DNA of 64,000 bases from Hippopus hippopus (GCA_946811185.2 OX328105.1:37326974-37390973), one strand, 5' to 3'. Positions 11,750-31,916 are shown, numbered from the stretch's first letter. A program made the numbers and translations. Notes: generated by a model not told the origin, from the letters alone.

Positions 11750-12893
11750 GGAATTTTGATGGCCCTGAAGTTGCTCACCTGAGCCTTTTGGTCATACATG
11801 ACCCATTTCCAGTCTCTTCCGGGATATAATGACAAACATTCTGTCAAACTTTCAATAGTATTGGACTAAAAATATGGCCTCTAGAGTGTATATAAGGTTT
11901 ATCTAACATTTGACCTAGTGACCTAGTTTTGGACCCGACATGACCTTCGAGATATCAAAGACAAACGTTCTATGTTTCACGAGAATCGAATTGAAAATGC
12001 CTCTAGAGCGTCCACATGGATTTTTTAAAGATTTGATCTAGTGACCTAGTATTTTACCAAATATGACCCATTTTTAACACTCATCCAAGATATCATCAAG
12101 ACAAATATTCTGACAAATTTTCAAAAGATTTGGACAGAAAATGTGGCCTCTAGAGTGTACATAAGTTTTTTGTTTTTTGTTGTTGGTTTTTTTTTTTTCC
12201 CTGTAAGATTTGACCTTGTGACCTAGTTTTTGACCAAACATGACCCATTTTCAAACTGGTCTCATCAAGACAAACATTCTGACCAAGTTTCATTAATATC
12301 GGACAGAAAAAGTGGCATCTATGGTGTACATCAGCTTTTTAAAAAATTTGACCTATTGACCTATTTTTTGACCTAACATGATCCATTTCTAAACTTATCC
12401 GAGATATAATGAAGAATTCTGACCACGTTTCTTGAGTATAGGACTAAAATGTGGCCTCTTGAGCACACGATAAGGTTTATCTAAGATTTGACCTATTGAC
12501 CTAGGTTTTGAATGATGTAACCCATTTTTCAACTCGTCCAAGATATTATCAAGACAAGTAGTCTGACCAACTTTCAAGAGTATTGGACAGTAAATGTGGC
12601 CTCTAGAGTGTACACAAGTTTCTTTATTTATTTATTCATTATTACTTTTTTTTCCTTTAAAGATTCGACTCAGTGACCTGGTTTTTGACCAGACATGACC
12701 TATTTTTAACTTGTCCGAGATATCATCAAGACAAACATCCTGACCAAGTTTCATGAGTTTGGGACTGAAAATGTGTCCTCTAGAGCGTACACAAGGTAAA
12801 AGTTGACGACGGCAGACGGATGATGCACAGCGGACAACAGACACAGCACGATCATAAAAGCTCACCTTGAGCACTTTGTGTTTAGGTGAACTT
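11750..12893 (+). repeat. ~145-bp monomer array element with hairpin 3' end (copy 1)
   Basis: It starts GATGGCCCTGAAGTTGCTCA and contains about seven monomers with the words GACCTAGTGACCTAGTTTTT, ATGACCCATTTTC, TCATCAAGACAAACATTCTG and GGACTGAAAATGTGGCCTCT. It ends AAAAGCTCACCTTGAGCACT ... GTGAAC, a hairpin-like terminus. The plan resembles the tandem-core, Helitron-type 'pearl' elements described in bivalves; this link is inferred. Confidence 0.8.
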
Positions 12894-12894
12894 A

Positions 12895-14785
12895 AAGCAA
12901 GAGGGCCATGATAGCCCTTAAGTCGCTCAACTCTGCCTTTTCACCATACATGACCCATTTTCAATCTCTAGATTTTATGACAAACATTCTGACAAGCTTT
13001 CATAAGTATTGGACTGAAAATATGGCCTCTAGCGTGTTCAAACACTTTTTCTAGATTATGCCCAGTGGCCTACATTTTAGCTTAACATAGCCCATTTTCC
13101 CATCATTGAAATTATCAAAGCAAAGATGCTGGCCACTTGCATGAGTATTGGACAGAAAATGTGGTCTCTAGAGTGTACACAAGCCTTTTCCAAGAATTGA
13201 CATGGCGACCTAGTTTTTACCTAGTGTGACCCATTTTCAATTTTATCTTACTGATCATCAAGAAAACCATTCTGCTTTTTTTTGGTATTGGACAGAAAAG
13301 GTCGCCTCTAGAGCTTACACAAGTTAATTTAAGATTTGACCTGGTTACCTTGTTTTTGACCCCATTTTGAATTCCATATTTGATATCATCAAGACAAACA
13401 TTTTGACCAACTTTCATGAGTATTGGACTGAGAATATGGACTCTAGGTTATACACAAGGGTTTTCTTAGATTTTTATCTGCTGACCTAGTTTTTCTACCA
13501 ACCTGACCCATTTTCATACTCATCTAACATGTCATCAAGACCAACATTCTGACCAAGTTTCATGTGTATTGGACTGAAAATGTGCATACTCAAGGTTTTA
13601 CAAAAATTTGACCTACTAACCTAGTTTTTGACCCGCTGTAACCCGTTTTCAAAATCATTTGAGATATCATCAAGACAAATATCTAACAAACTTTCATGAG
13701 TATTGGACTGAAAATGTTGACTCTGTACTGTACACAAGGTTTTTCCTGAGATTTGACCTAGTGACCTAGTTTTTCTACCGACGTGACCCATTTTCAAACT
13801 CGTCTAACATGTCATCAAGACCAACATTCTGACCAAGTTTCATGTGTATTGGACTGAAAATGTGCATACTCAAGGTTTTACAAAAATTTGACCTACTAAC
13901 CCAGTTTTTGACCCGCTGTAACCCGTTTTCAAAATCATTTGAGATATCATCAAGACAAATATCTAACAAACTTTCATGAGTATTGGACTGAAAATGTTGA
14001 CTCTGTACTGTACACAAGGTTTTTCCTGAGATTTGACCTAGTGACCTAGTTTTTCTACCGACGTGACCCATTTTCAAACTCGTCTAACATGTCATCAAGA
14101 CAAACATTCTGACCAAGTTTCATGTGTATTGGACTGAAAATGTGACCTCTAGAACGTACATAAGGTTTGTCAAAGATTCAACCTAGTGACCTAGTTTTTG
14201 ACCCGAGGTGACCCATTTTAAAACTCGTCTAAGATATCATCAGGACAAACATTCTCACAATATTTCAAGAGTATAGGTCAGAAAGTGTGACCTCTGCTGC
14301 AAACGTGAAGTATTTCTTAGATCTGACCTAGTTATCAACCTGACATAAGCTATTTTCAATTTCATATTTGATATCATCAAGACAAACATTTGACCAATTT
14401 TCATGAGTATTGGACTAAAAATGTGGACTTTTGGATATACACAAGGTTTTTCTAAGATTTGACACAAGGTTTTTCTAAGATTTGACATAGTGACCTAGCT
14501 TTTCACTTGATGTGACCCATTATCAAACTCGCCTAAATATCATCAAGAGAAATATTCTGACAATTTTTCAAGAGTATTGGACTGAAAATGAGGCCGTTTG
14601 AGTGTACATGAGGCTTTTCTAAGTTTTGACCTAGTTACCTAGTTTATGACCCGACGTGACCCATTTTTTAACTCATCCGAGATATTATTAAGACAAACAT
14701 TCTGACAAACTTTAAAGAGTTTTGGACTGAAAATGTGATCTCTAGGGTGTACACAAGGTTTTTCTAGGATTTGACCTTATGTCAT
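12895..14785 (+). repeat. ~145-bp monomer array (copy 2, plus orientation)
   Basis: It starts AAGCAAGAGGGCCATGATAG, followed by about twelve monomers in the same orientation. It includes a recent 280-bp duplication (13512-13791 against 13792-14071). No hairpin end is reached before the orientation flips near 14.79 kb. Confidence 0.85.
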
Positions 14786-14799
14786 GTGTCATCAACTTC

Positions 14800-15365
14800 T
14801 ACCTAGTGTGCGCTCTAGAGGCCACATTTTCAAGCAGATAGTCATGAAACTTGGTCAAAATGTTTGTCTTGATGATATCTCGGACGTTTTTAAAATTGGG
14901 TCATGTCGGGTCAAAAAGTAGGTCACAAGCACAAATCTAAGGACAAACTAGGGTGCCCTTTAGAGGCCATATTTTTAGTCTTATACTCATGAAACATGAT
15001 CAGAATGTTTGTCTTGATGATATCTTAGACAAGTTTGAAATTTGGCCATGTAGGGTTAAAAAGTACTGTAGGTTACTGGGAGAAATCATAGAAAAAACCG
15101 TTTGTGCATTCTAGAGGCCATATCTTCATTCTAATTCTTAGTAACCTGGTCAGAATGTTTGTCTTCATATTATGTCAGACATGTCTGAAATTGGGTCACA
15201 CTAGGTCAAAAAGTAGGTCACTTGGGTAAAACTTAGAAAAATCTTGTGTGCACTCTAGAGGTCATATTTTCATTCTGATACTCATGAAACATGGTCAGAG
15301 TGTTTGTCTTGATATCTTACACAAAGTCAAAAATAGGTAACGTAGGTCAAAATGTAGGTCACTTA
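14800..15365 (-). repeat. ~145-bp monomer array in reverse orientation
   Basis: About four monomers read in reverse: CTAGAGGCCACATTTTCA, GTTTGTCTTGATGATATCTC, GGGTCATGTCGGGTCAAAAA. They face the plus-oriented array head to head across about 30 bases. Confidence 0.85.
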
Positions 15366-16142
15366 CACTCCTGTGTTTTAGATCTATATTATTACAACTA
15401 AGACCACTTATCAATCCAAAGATGACTTTCCTCAGCCTCAGCATGTCCGAAAAAGTATCTTAGCTACAATTCTTGTTTTTTTGTATTGACTTGAGGATAA
15501 GCAACAGCAATATTTAAACACACCTACAGACTGAACTATGCAGCCTTACCATTATTAAACATATTCATCCACCATTCATAAACATTATACATGTGCATAC
15601 AATAAACTGTAGTTAGCCCAGTTTTTTGTTATTCTTAATTAATTTTATGATGTCTCTTTACAGTTATACTGGGAAGGTTTAAAATAAAGGGAATATTGCA
15701 TTTCAGGGTGGTCGGATCATGCCTTATTGCATGCGTATAGAGATGCAAAATCAGATTCATCCTTCCATCTTATTCCATATGCATCACTTTATATACACAT
15801 CTTGACATGATCCAACCACGCAAAAATGCAGACACTTGTTATATTCCATATATCAATGAACCTGTTTTGTATGGAATCAAAATCTATGAAGAAATTCTCA
15901 AGATTTTAAATCTAGCTTTAATGTAGACAATGACTAAAATTCAACACAACAACTTAATTCATACATGACAATGACTGCAATGAAAATTTAGGTTTTATTC
16001 AGAATACCTTAGTCATATTTAACTTTTTCTTACAACTACAGTTGTGTATCCCTTTTCCAGACAAGAAAGTGTTTACTTCAATGTTGACAGTAACTGCAGA
16101 CTACAAATTTAAACTTACTGCAAATTAACTGTGGTTCCCCAT

Positions 16143-16256
16143 TAGGCTAGAAAACATTTGCGAAAAGGAGAAAATGCTGGTTTTCCCATAATGTTTTCAA
16201 AAGCTTTCTTCCTTAGGGTCATTAAACTAAGGATCATGTGGCAAAGATTTTAAGCC
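16143..16256. mobile_element. MITE-1 fragment
   Basis: GCGAAAAGGAGAAAATGCTG, then CATAATGTTTTCAAAAGC and TAGGGTCATTAAAC. It is deleted through the central palindrome. The rest of 15370-16380 shows nothing recognisable. Confidence 0.5.
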
Positions 16257-16386
16257 TAAGCAGTTTACCAGATTTTGATAACATGATAGAGAAAGGAGTT
16301 ATTTCTATCGAGCTATTGTTCCTTTTCTCATACCTGTTTCACGTCTCTGGAAAAAAAAAAACACATTTTCAAAATTCTTATTTACA

Positions 16387-16392
16387 TTTATT
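16387..16392 (-). terminator. Candidate poly(A) signal of SEC61G
   Basis: AATAAA on the minus strand about 265 bases after the SEC61G stop codon, in a T- and A-rich 3' untranslated context. It is the first canonical hexamer I noticed after the stop. The cleavage site cannot be seen from the sequence. Confidence 0.45.
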
Positions 16393-16657
16393 TGTTTTTG
16401 TAAATGTCATGTCCTAGTTGTCAAAATGCAACATCTGTGGTAATAGATAAACACATGATTGACTGTTTTTTTTTTAGTTCAAATATAAGATAATTAGTTT
16501 TGTTTTGAAAAAGTGAAGCTTATTGCATTAAGTTCACAAATTATTACAAGTAATTCTAGTTTTACCAACAACACTTCAAATTATACACAATAATTCATTT
16601 AGGTATTTCACAAAGAGGTCTCTTAACTTCTGTCTGTTTCACTGTGTTCCATGTAAA

Positions 16658-23759
<7,102 letters not shown>

Positions 23760-24102
23760 CTTAAACTGAAAAAAGTTAGATATAATATGCTTAGATATAT
23801 TGTACAAAATAGTGATAAGTCTAAAGTCTGCTGCTGCTCGCATGTGTTAGAGCTCTTACCTAGCTACTTGTCCATCCAACCAGAAAGAAATGGAAAAAGT
23901 GTGGAAAATTATCTAAAAGTGAACTCTCAAGAAAGTATCCATATGCCAAATTGTCAGACTGACATGTTTCACATTTGCGTTTTTTAATGCAAGATCAGCA
24001 CAACAGATTTTTATCTCTGTATTTCATATGGTGACAAGCTAAATGGCTATGAGTGGTTGGTAAAGTCACGTGATCGAGCTTAGTAACCAATTTGAAGTGA
24101 GC

Positions 24103-24332
24103 TTAACTCTTTGCCACACAATCCCGACTTTTAACAACCCTGCGAAAGAAAGCTTTTGAAAACATTGTAGGAAAAGGAAAAAATGCTGGTAACCTGCATT
24201 TTCTCCTTTTCCCACAATGTTTTCTACCCTTCCCAAATCAAATTTCAATTTTTGACTTACATTTATTTTGTCGTCTGCAACTCCTTTCAATCTGGACTAG
24301 TCCAAAATTTTGTCGTTTGGTAAAAGAGTTAA
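24103..24332. mobile_element. MITE-1 copy, full length
   Basis: TTAACTCTTTGCCACACAA to TTTGGTAAAAGAGTTAA, with the central GGAAAAAATGCTGGTAACC palindrome. It lies upstream of the SEC61G first coding exon. Confidence 0.78.
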
Positions 24333-24501
24333 TAAATGGGTTGGACTGAATTAAACTAAATCGACAGATTACACCATTTTTCCTCGATCTTGTTTAGACA
24401 AACCAAGGTTTATCTTTGCAAAAGCCTGTCATTCCAAATTTGTTAGTCTGTCGATACTTTCAGTACTTTGGTTACTACAGAGTTTATCCATTTCCACTTT
24501 A

Positions 24502-24727
24502 TTTACCCTTTACCATATAATTAAATATCTAGTTTTGTGACCCTAAAGAATACTTTTGAAAAGACTGTGGAAAAAGGAAAAAAAGCAGGTAACATGCATT
24601 TTCTTCTTCTCCCACAATGTTTTCTACCTGTCCAAAAAACGAAAATTTTAATCTGTGTGTCATATCTTTTCTGAAAGTGCTCTCACTTTGGACAAATCTA
24701 ATATTCTGTCATCTGGCAAAGAGTTAA
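24502..24727. mobile_element. MITE-1 copy, diverged
   Basis: The left end is TTTACCCTTTACCATATAA (one change in the target motif) and the right end CTGGCAAAGAGTTAA. The central palindrome is eroded. It follows the 24103 copy after about 170 bases. Confidence 0.65.
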
Positions 24728-26348
24728 GCATTGAAAAACTGTAACAGTCAGATACCATACTGATAAACCATTTATATTGTAGAGTACTAATTTTCAGTCA
24801 TTTCATGGGCAGGTAAGTCTATGCAGATCTATGCATTTAGGTGTTTCCACTTGACATGATCTCAAACTTAAGATACTGCAGGATTTCTATTCACCTCCAG
24901 CTGCCCAGTAGCTTGGAACTATATAACTGAGCCAACAACGCTACTTAAGAGCTTCCTTTTTGTTTTTCAAGCACTAACATACTATTTTATTTCCTTTTCA
25001 TAAATTTTTGTACTTTCATCGACTGCTGAAGTTAAACTTGGAAGATTTTGCTGGGCTAAATTTTCTTCTTTCTTACTTTTGCATAACAGTTTTTCATTCC
25101 AAATTGTTACCATTTTGTCAGTTTTCAAATATTTTTTGGTAGGACAGGGCTGTAGTACAGATTACTGTCCCAAAAGGCAATGTTACTTTTTGACTGTTCG
25201 CCTCTGGGTACATAGATGATCAAGACAAAAACAGGTGAAATCAAATTTGACCCGTCTAAAATATTGCCGTTTGGGAAAGAGAGTAAAGTGAAAGAGTTAC
25301 ACGCTGAATACAAGAATAAGCAGTTCATTTCATCTGTTACTCGAGTTGTTTACTTAACTGAAAACACACAAATTTTGCCAGTTTTTTTTTCACCCCTGAG
25401 ATGGACATTTTGTAACCGAATTCTACAAGCTCTTTAGGTGATGAAAGGTTTAATAATTTGATCATGTTTGTTACTAAAAGCTGATTGCATTTCGCTGCAA
25501 TACAGATTAAACCAACAAAACAGGAAGTCAATATTGCGCTCTATCTTAGCTACTGAAAAATTTACGATGGACTCGAGACTGTACAGCACACAATAATGTC
25601 GAAATATGGAAAAATCACCAAAGAGACTAGACAGGGCTCATCCTAGAGGGCAATTCTGGCAAAAAAGCCACATTAATCCTGTCCACTTCGTTCCTCTAAA
25701 AAATAAAGGTGAAATCCATTTTGCCAAAATTTTATGCAACAGCTTGCACCCAAATCATTAGTGAAGAAGTAAAATACAAATGATAAAAAGTAGAAAAACA
25801 TCAGCACACAGCAATTCTTTCTATCTACGTGAATGAGAATCTTACTTCTTAGACAGTGCTGGCAGCAAAAAAATGAAAACAAATCTGTCCATGCCTTTGC
25901 ACTATTTTATCAATGGACAAACTCGTAGACAGACAAAACCTCCAACACCAAACAAAAACCATATGGCTTGTAAGCATACCCCGAGTAATTAACAGCTAAA
26001 ACACAATAAAGATGACTGGATCTAAGTCCAAGTCTAGATATATCAATATATCATAAGAGTTTCAACGCATACCTGTTAGAAGAAAAACTGATTCAACTCA
26101 ATTAGCTCTCAACGCTAAACTTACAAAGCGAATATTCCCCGAGTATGGGTTGGTCAAAGTGATGAATGCAACTGCGTGTCACTGAACTTCGAAGCTGTGT
26201 TTTGAGCAGTTAGGATATTCCACGTCATACTATCAGATGAATTCTGAAATATTATTCTGATGTGGTGAACTGAAGTTAACAATTTCACCAAAAAGATAGC
26301 AAGAGAAGTTAATTAACAATAAATTTAAAACACTGCTAAATACTCACA

Positions 26349-26430
26349 ACAGCTGACTTTCCACGGCGATAACTAAGTAATTTTGTTCGAGCTACAAGCT
26401 TCCGGTATGGCCACGTATTAACAGACTGGT
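26349..26430 (-). promoter_or_regulatory. SEC61G promoter and untranslated first exon
   Basis: On the minus strand, CAGCTGTT|GTGAGT at 26348-26347 is a good splice donor with no long frame before it, as expected for an untranslated first exon. About 50 bases upstream lies CCGGAAG (near 26400), an ETS-family site common at housekeeping promoters. There is no TATA box. The exact start of transcription is not visible. Confidence 0.5.
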
Positions 26431-28111
26431 TGTTTTTCTGACTGAACGTTTCGGCCCATTACAATGTCGACCCGTAACAAATTCGACCTATAGTTATTTC
26501 GGTGTATCACAGCTATTTCGTCATCTAACGAATCACAAAACGGCTTTGTTGACTTTTATTTCCGCCTTCTTGAGTATTTTTTTCTATGATGTATCATTGT
26601 GGATTTTTGTGCTATCCTCCGGTCATGTTTTTTGACTAGTTATGACGGCCCCCTTTTTGATCCAATAGATCTAGTTCGTGTAGGCGTCCTCTTGTGAGGC
26701 ATACTTTGCTCAGCTGCACTCGTTACACACTACTATCCATCCTCTACCAAACCATGGGGAAATAAGAGATCTTTCGATCAGATTTTTCATACTTTGTCTT
26801 CTTTTGTCATATTTTGTCCCAGTCATTAATCAACGTATACCTCAAACATTTCAATATTTGCACTTGTAGTCTAAACTTTGCATTTAAAACCATGGTGAAA
26901 ATTGCTCTAACGAAGTATTAGATTTATCTGTGTCTATTTTCAAAAGTTTAGCTACAGTCAAACAAAGACTATTGACTTCAATGACCTTTCACAGGTCTGC
27001 TAAATAAGTGAAGTGAAAATTTCAATTCGATAGTAATCAAAGCGTTGAAAATGCTGGAGTGATATTTGTCAAGGAAGCCATTGTGTGGAATTAATAATTT
27101 GAAAGAAAAAGAGAAATACTATTCAAATATTAGCTTGAAATTCAACCTACTAAGCAAATGAACAGCTTTTTGGTTGAAGGAAGAGTACTCATGACAAAGT
27201 TAGGATTATTTGAGTATTGGTGATCTCCCTTTGATCATTCAGAAGGAGTCAGGAGTAACGTCCCTTGACAGTGGGATACATGATGGATAGAGAGAGAAAC
27301 CATGTAAATATATCGAATAAAATTAAGTTTGTACCTGAAAACTATGATTTTGAGATATCTTTGGCCGTAAAGATTTCATTCCCAACATCCAATCAATTAT
27401 TTCGATCTATTAATATTTATGCACAAATAAATGTAGTAGCGCGTAATCATGGGACGAACAAGCCAAGGGACGAACTGGTTTTGGAACGAAAAAGCCCAGG
27501 ACCAAGCGATCAGTAGACAAATTTTGTGTATATCATTGCGCCAATAGAAGGCTATGAGCGGGTGAAACTATTTTAAATAAAAAATTAGTATATCCACGAT
27601 CGATGGCCTCACCCAGTGTATTTTAACATGCCATTTCCAATTACATATCTGAGTGCTAACGAAAAACTCATTTGTCCGAGAAAAATTGAGTTAAATTCGG
27701 TTTATTTCCTTCGGCTTTGCACAAAATACGATACATGGTCTTCAAAATTCAATATTGAACTCATAGTGGCATTGCCTTCGACAAATTTAATTTTGCCTAG
27801 CCAGGCTGTGGCTCCAAATATATGCCAAATAGACATTATGAGCCTTTGTGCCCATAATGACATATGGTTGAATCTCTAAAAGGCAGATGACATCTGATAC
27901 ATAGACTTGAGTCCGAAATCGGTTTCCACGGCACGGTCACCCACTTACATGTATATGCATGCAAAAAAGTTCTTTTACAACGGCTTTACACATTTGCTAG
28001 TGAAGATAAAATCCCAAAATCTGAATACAATGTACTTACTTAGCGCTAAGAAGCGATCGCTTGAACGATGTGTCGGCCATCAAAAAAAAAAAAAAAAAAA
28101 AAAATAAAAAA

Positions 28112-28496
28112 TCAGGGGTCTTTTTCAATAAAAAACTTAAGTCTCTTATTTAACTCCAATCCGCCGACAAACGTATTTTCCGACTTGAGTTTGTTATTCC
28201 AGACGCATCTCACTGACATTAACAGACTTATGTACAACGTTTTTTAATACAAATTTGGAAAACGTTTCAAACTCAACTCAGCAAAATAATGGACTTAAGT
28301 CTGTTAATTAACTTAAGTCCTTTTATTTTGCTTAGTTTAGTCTGATACACAGTGTCAACTCAGGATTTGAGAACGTTACTACAGTCTATTAATGTTAATC
28401 TTAAATAATGAACTCAACTGAAATCAGAACCTGGGACCTTTCGTGGACCTGAGTAAAATAAGAGACTTAAGTTTTTTTTCATGAAACCGGGCCCTG
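28112..28496. mobile_element. Element with ~30-bp terminal inverted repeats rich in CTTAAG
   Basis: The left end is AAAAAACTTAAGTCTCTTAT (28131-28150) and the right end AAATAAGAGACTTAAGTTTT (28456-28475). The outer flanks GGGTCTTTTTCA and CATGAAACCGGGCCC extend the pairing loosely. The core repeats the word ACTTAAGTC several times. A long A-run adjoins the left side. Confidence 0.65.
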
Positions 28497-29751
28497 GTCT
28501 CTTTCTGTAAGTTTGATAAAAGCCGACCATGGCCGGAAAACTAATATCGAATTTCACCGGTGCTATAGGTGACACTCACAAGGGGCAGACAAAGCAGTAA
28601 AATAGCATTATAGAGAGGTTACCTAGAGAGTGAATATATTGGTATTTATGTAGAAGAAGGTAGATATCAGATCAATGATATCGCTGATGTGATTTATGTC
28701 TCCAACGAAATGTCTGTGTGATTGAGGACAAATTTCATTTCCTTTTGAGTTGACCGGATCCAAGCGTTCTTTATTTCCAAGAAACTTGGAAGAAGGCATT
28801 TTCAACACAACAAGTTATTCTACAATATGTAGTCGCAGATTCAAGAGAAACACACGCCAAGTCTTTGTAAAAAGTTTTATTGGAAACTTTTTAAAAGATA
28901 GCACAGCTTCTATTAGAATTAGAAATTCAATGTAACTATACTTGTTACCTTCGTTTTCTTTGCTCATTATTTTCACGTTAATCTTAAGTTTATAACACAT
29001 GAATAGTCTGTATAATTGTATGATGGATCGGTGGCCTATATTACGAAATAAGTTTACATGTCTATGTCTATTTCAAGGCATTTAATGTGGTTAACATACC
29101 AAGGTCATGGGAAAAGTACCTCTCTAGTTTTGTTGTTGTGTACATCTATGAAATACCTCAACCTTTCAGGTAAGACAACGCTGCCCACTACACGAACACA
29201 TGCCACTGAACTAACTTTTATCGTAAATTCTACCAATGTTATTCTATTATTTTTTAATACAAATGACGATTAGAGGAACTAAAGCTTTCGTTGCGATCAT
29301 CTCATTTTGTTAGATTTTTCAAACCCTATCGGATACTTTAGGATGTTTTAGAGTCCTGTTTAGTTTGTCTACTACTTGCAAATGCTTTTAGTTTAGTTAA
29401 GTTTAAAATGATATCGTTGGTTGATTTTCTATCGGACAACAAATTTCCTTACCCCAACTTTGGTATCCACAGTTGTGAGACAGGAAGTCGGCCTCGTAAT
29501 CATGAGGTCCCGAGTTCTATACCCGTGATCGGGTATCAATTTTGGGACTGCATTGGCCAACAAATTCGGCGCGACTCGTGTAATTTCCAGGAAGCAGAAT
29601 CGAGAGAGATTAATATAAATTGTAAAAACTTGTTTCTCAACCGGTGTAAAATAAGTATGTTTAAATTAAACTAATTAAAGTAAATTTCTATACGCTTCCA
29701 TAAAACGAGCAATTGCAGATGACAATTTTGTCGACGTTTAATTGATATGAC

Positions 29752-29876
29752 TTGTCTCTGAAAGAGTAGAAATTAACGTGGGGAAAGGTGGGAATGCTGA
29801 TTTACGATGTATTTTCTCCTTTTCCCACAAGGTTTTCCTAAGCTTTCTTACTCGGAATCGATTGTTAAAGAGTTAG
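29752..29876. mobile_element. MITE-1 fragment
   Basis: GGGGAAAGGTGGGAATGCTG and TTCTCCTTTTCCCACAAGG mark the decayed palindrome; the end reads TTGTTAAAGAGTTA. Confidence 0.4.
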
Positions 29877-30454
29877 AAGAGTTTGTGAACGTGTAAAAAA
29901 ATCCCAATTCATGTTTATTCGGATGGCACCCTTTCCGTCGAGTGACATTCATGACGAACAAAGATTTTCACGTCTCTAGCAATTCAGTTGTCCCTGAAAG
30001 GATCGAGCCTCCCAAACTTTGGTCGCAAAAAATGAAATGTACGTATTTTTTGGGGGGAGGGGGTGTTAAGGATGGGGTGGGAATGGGGTTGCACATTTGG
30101 TTTGCCTTCTATTAAATCATAGAACCAGCAGACATAGGTAATTGGAAAAATTATATAGATATACATGTATATTTGAGTTTTTTCACCAGCAGAAGCCGAA
30201 CCAAAAACTGCTTGTAAAATGGCGCCTTGCGGCAAAGCGCGACCAACCCTTTCCCGAACAATCCCGTGTTTTAATGACCGTTTTAAAGAGGGATTTTGCA
30301 AACATTGTGTAGAATGTAGAAATCGCTGGCATTCTCTGCTTTTCATACTGTTTTCTTCTATTTGTTAATCGAAATTCTTCATTTGAGCTACCCTTGACAA
30401 ACACGTTTAACAATTACGCAACTAAATATGATTTTGCGGGCTTTTAGCAGGCAA

Positions 30455-30520
30455 TGAAAATCAAGATCAAACTGCACACAACGTGCAGTTTTGATCTTGA
30501 ATCTACACTGTCCGATACGG
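30455..30520. mobile_element. MITE-2-type hairpin fragment
   Basis: AAAATCAAGATCAAACTGC and TTTTGATCTTGAATCTACAC are complementary arms around CAACGTGCAG. Ends are degraded, although TTTAGCAGG is seen nearby. Confidence 0.55.
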
Positions 30521-30791
30521 TGAGATGTCTCTTGCGAGCAAAAGTTTTCAGTCGTAAACTATGGTTTTTCACTGCTAACTAGAAATCTTGCGATTAATTT
30601 ATTTAGCACCTTAGGTGTTTTTTTTTCACGTCTCAAACTTTGCCGACTGGTAAGGAGTTCAACAGAATGAAGAAACAAAAACAAGAAAGTTTCTTTGGCC
30701 TGTATTCTAGCTGATGCAACAATAAATGTATCTTTCGAAGTGTGTAGATCAACCCCTGTATCATGTGTATTGCCGAACCAGAGTATATTGT

Positions 30792-30855
30792 ATATGCGGG
30801 AAGTGTAAATCATGATCAGGCTGCCTAGAACGTGTAGTCTTACCTTGGATATACA
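30792..30855. mobile_element. MITE-2-type hairpin fragment
   Basis: AAGTGTAAATCATGATCAGG followed by a diverged complementary arm ending GGATATACACT. Confidence 0.45.
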
Positions 30856-31377
30856 CTATTCGCTTTTTCTAGACAATGTGACAAAAAAGAGAGAGTGGAA
30901 AAAAAAACTTAAGTTGCAACACCTCCATGTTTTTTACTTGTTGGAAATGCCCATTTCATTTGTTTAGCACTTTTAGGATCAAAGCTACATGTAGCATGCT
31001 CATACCTGTATGAGCAGCCTTATCTCAGTCTAACCTCTCCGTTTTTGTATTCAGGTTTCTATCATAAAGTCTCTAAAAAAGCCAAATTAAATACAATTGT
31101 GCTGATAGTTAATAGGATAAATTCGACAGAAAGAGACCAATAATTTGTCTTATATTTCATTTTTATACCTGCGGATGTTGTACAAAGTTATGACATGCTG
31201 TGTTTAATTCTATCATAATAATGGGTAAGGTAGTATCATGAAAATGTACATAGCACATACCCACTTTTGACACATTTTGTGTTTATATAATATCCCTATC
31301 GTGTACTTAAGATCGGCAACCAACTTAAGTCATTCACATCCAATAGCAAGTTAAACAGCTTTTACGTACAAGGAAGA

Positions 31378-31590
31378 TTAACCTTTAGGCTGCTAAGAGT
31401 GACTCAAGGACCTTTTGCGGGCAGTGTAGATCAAGATCAGACTGCACAGAACGTGCAGTCTGATCTTGTATCTACACTGCCCGATAAGGAGATATCTTTA
31501 AAAAAAAAAATATCTTTGAAATGGCAAAAATTGGGTTTTTCCCATCGGTTTGAAAGTTTCATTTCACTTATTTAGCAGGATAAGGGTTAA
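31378..31590. mobile_element. MITE-2 copy, full length, TTAA-flanked
   Basis: It begins TTAACCTTTAGGCTGCTAAG and ends TTTAGCAGGATAAGGGTTAA, so the ends are inverted repeats of each other. It contains the hairpin AGTGTAGATCAAGATCAG ... complementary arm (about 31423-31483) around AGAACGTGCAG. 213 bp. Confidence 0.8.
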
Positions 31591-31667
31591 TACTTTTCTG
31601 TACACTCCAGTCTTGGATGTCGATCGTGCGCAACCAGATAAAAAAAATGTTTGTTTCGTTTAGTTGG

Positions 31668-31916
31668 CAGCGTTCTTTTGGAGTTCGGATGGATGGAAAA
31701 TATGCCCACAACATCCAGCCACTCTTTTAACACTCTTATGCACACCTATTGAGTACGAGAGATAACAGTCACTGGATTCACTGGTAATAGCAGAGGCTGA
31801 CAGTGTTGGGTCGCTTTGCTGAAAAATAGCAACGAAAATTCCTATTGCCCAAAACAAGGAAAAGATAATTATATTTGTAACATAAAACCTCCTCCAGCGG
31901 TGTGTTAAACCGATGA
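31668..31916 (-). other. Unassigned open frame with a predicted membrane segment
   Basis: An 83-codon open stretch without a Met near its start encodes THRWRRFYVTNIIIFSLFWA, continuing IGIFVAIF, then a polar tail with SVKRVAGCCGH. Basic residues followed by a hydrophobic run would suit a type II membrane anchor. No splice partner or family is recognised. A second frame overlapping its upstream end stays open to 32200. It is more likely chance than a gene. Confidence 0.15.

Larger units (their letters stand above)
26430..31375. other. Intergenic region, no supported gene
   Basis: Upstream of SEC61G. Open frames of 60-90 codons (for example 27265-27516, 27616-27879 and 29408-29674, plus strand) show no family signature, no convincing splice sites and no shared repeat. 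They are most likely chance. The rest is the 28112 element, MITE fragments and an A-run at 28082-28104. Confidence 0.5.

Noticed and set aside
13775..14077. 100-codon minus-strand protein rich in GLDDISNDFENG-type words
   Set aside because: It is translation of the ~145-bp array; the same words recur in every array.
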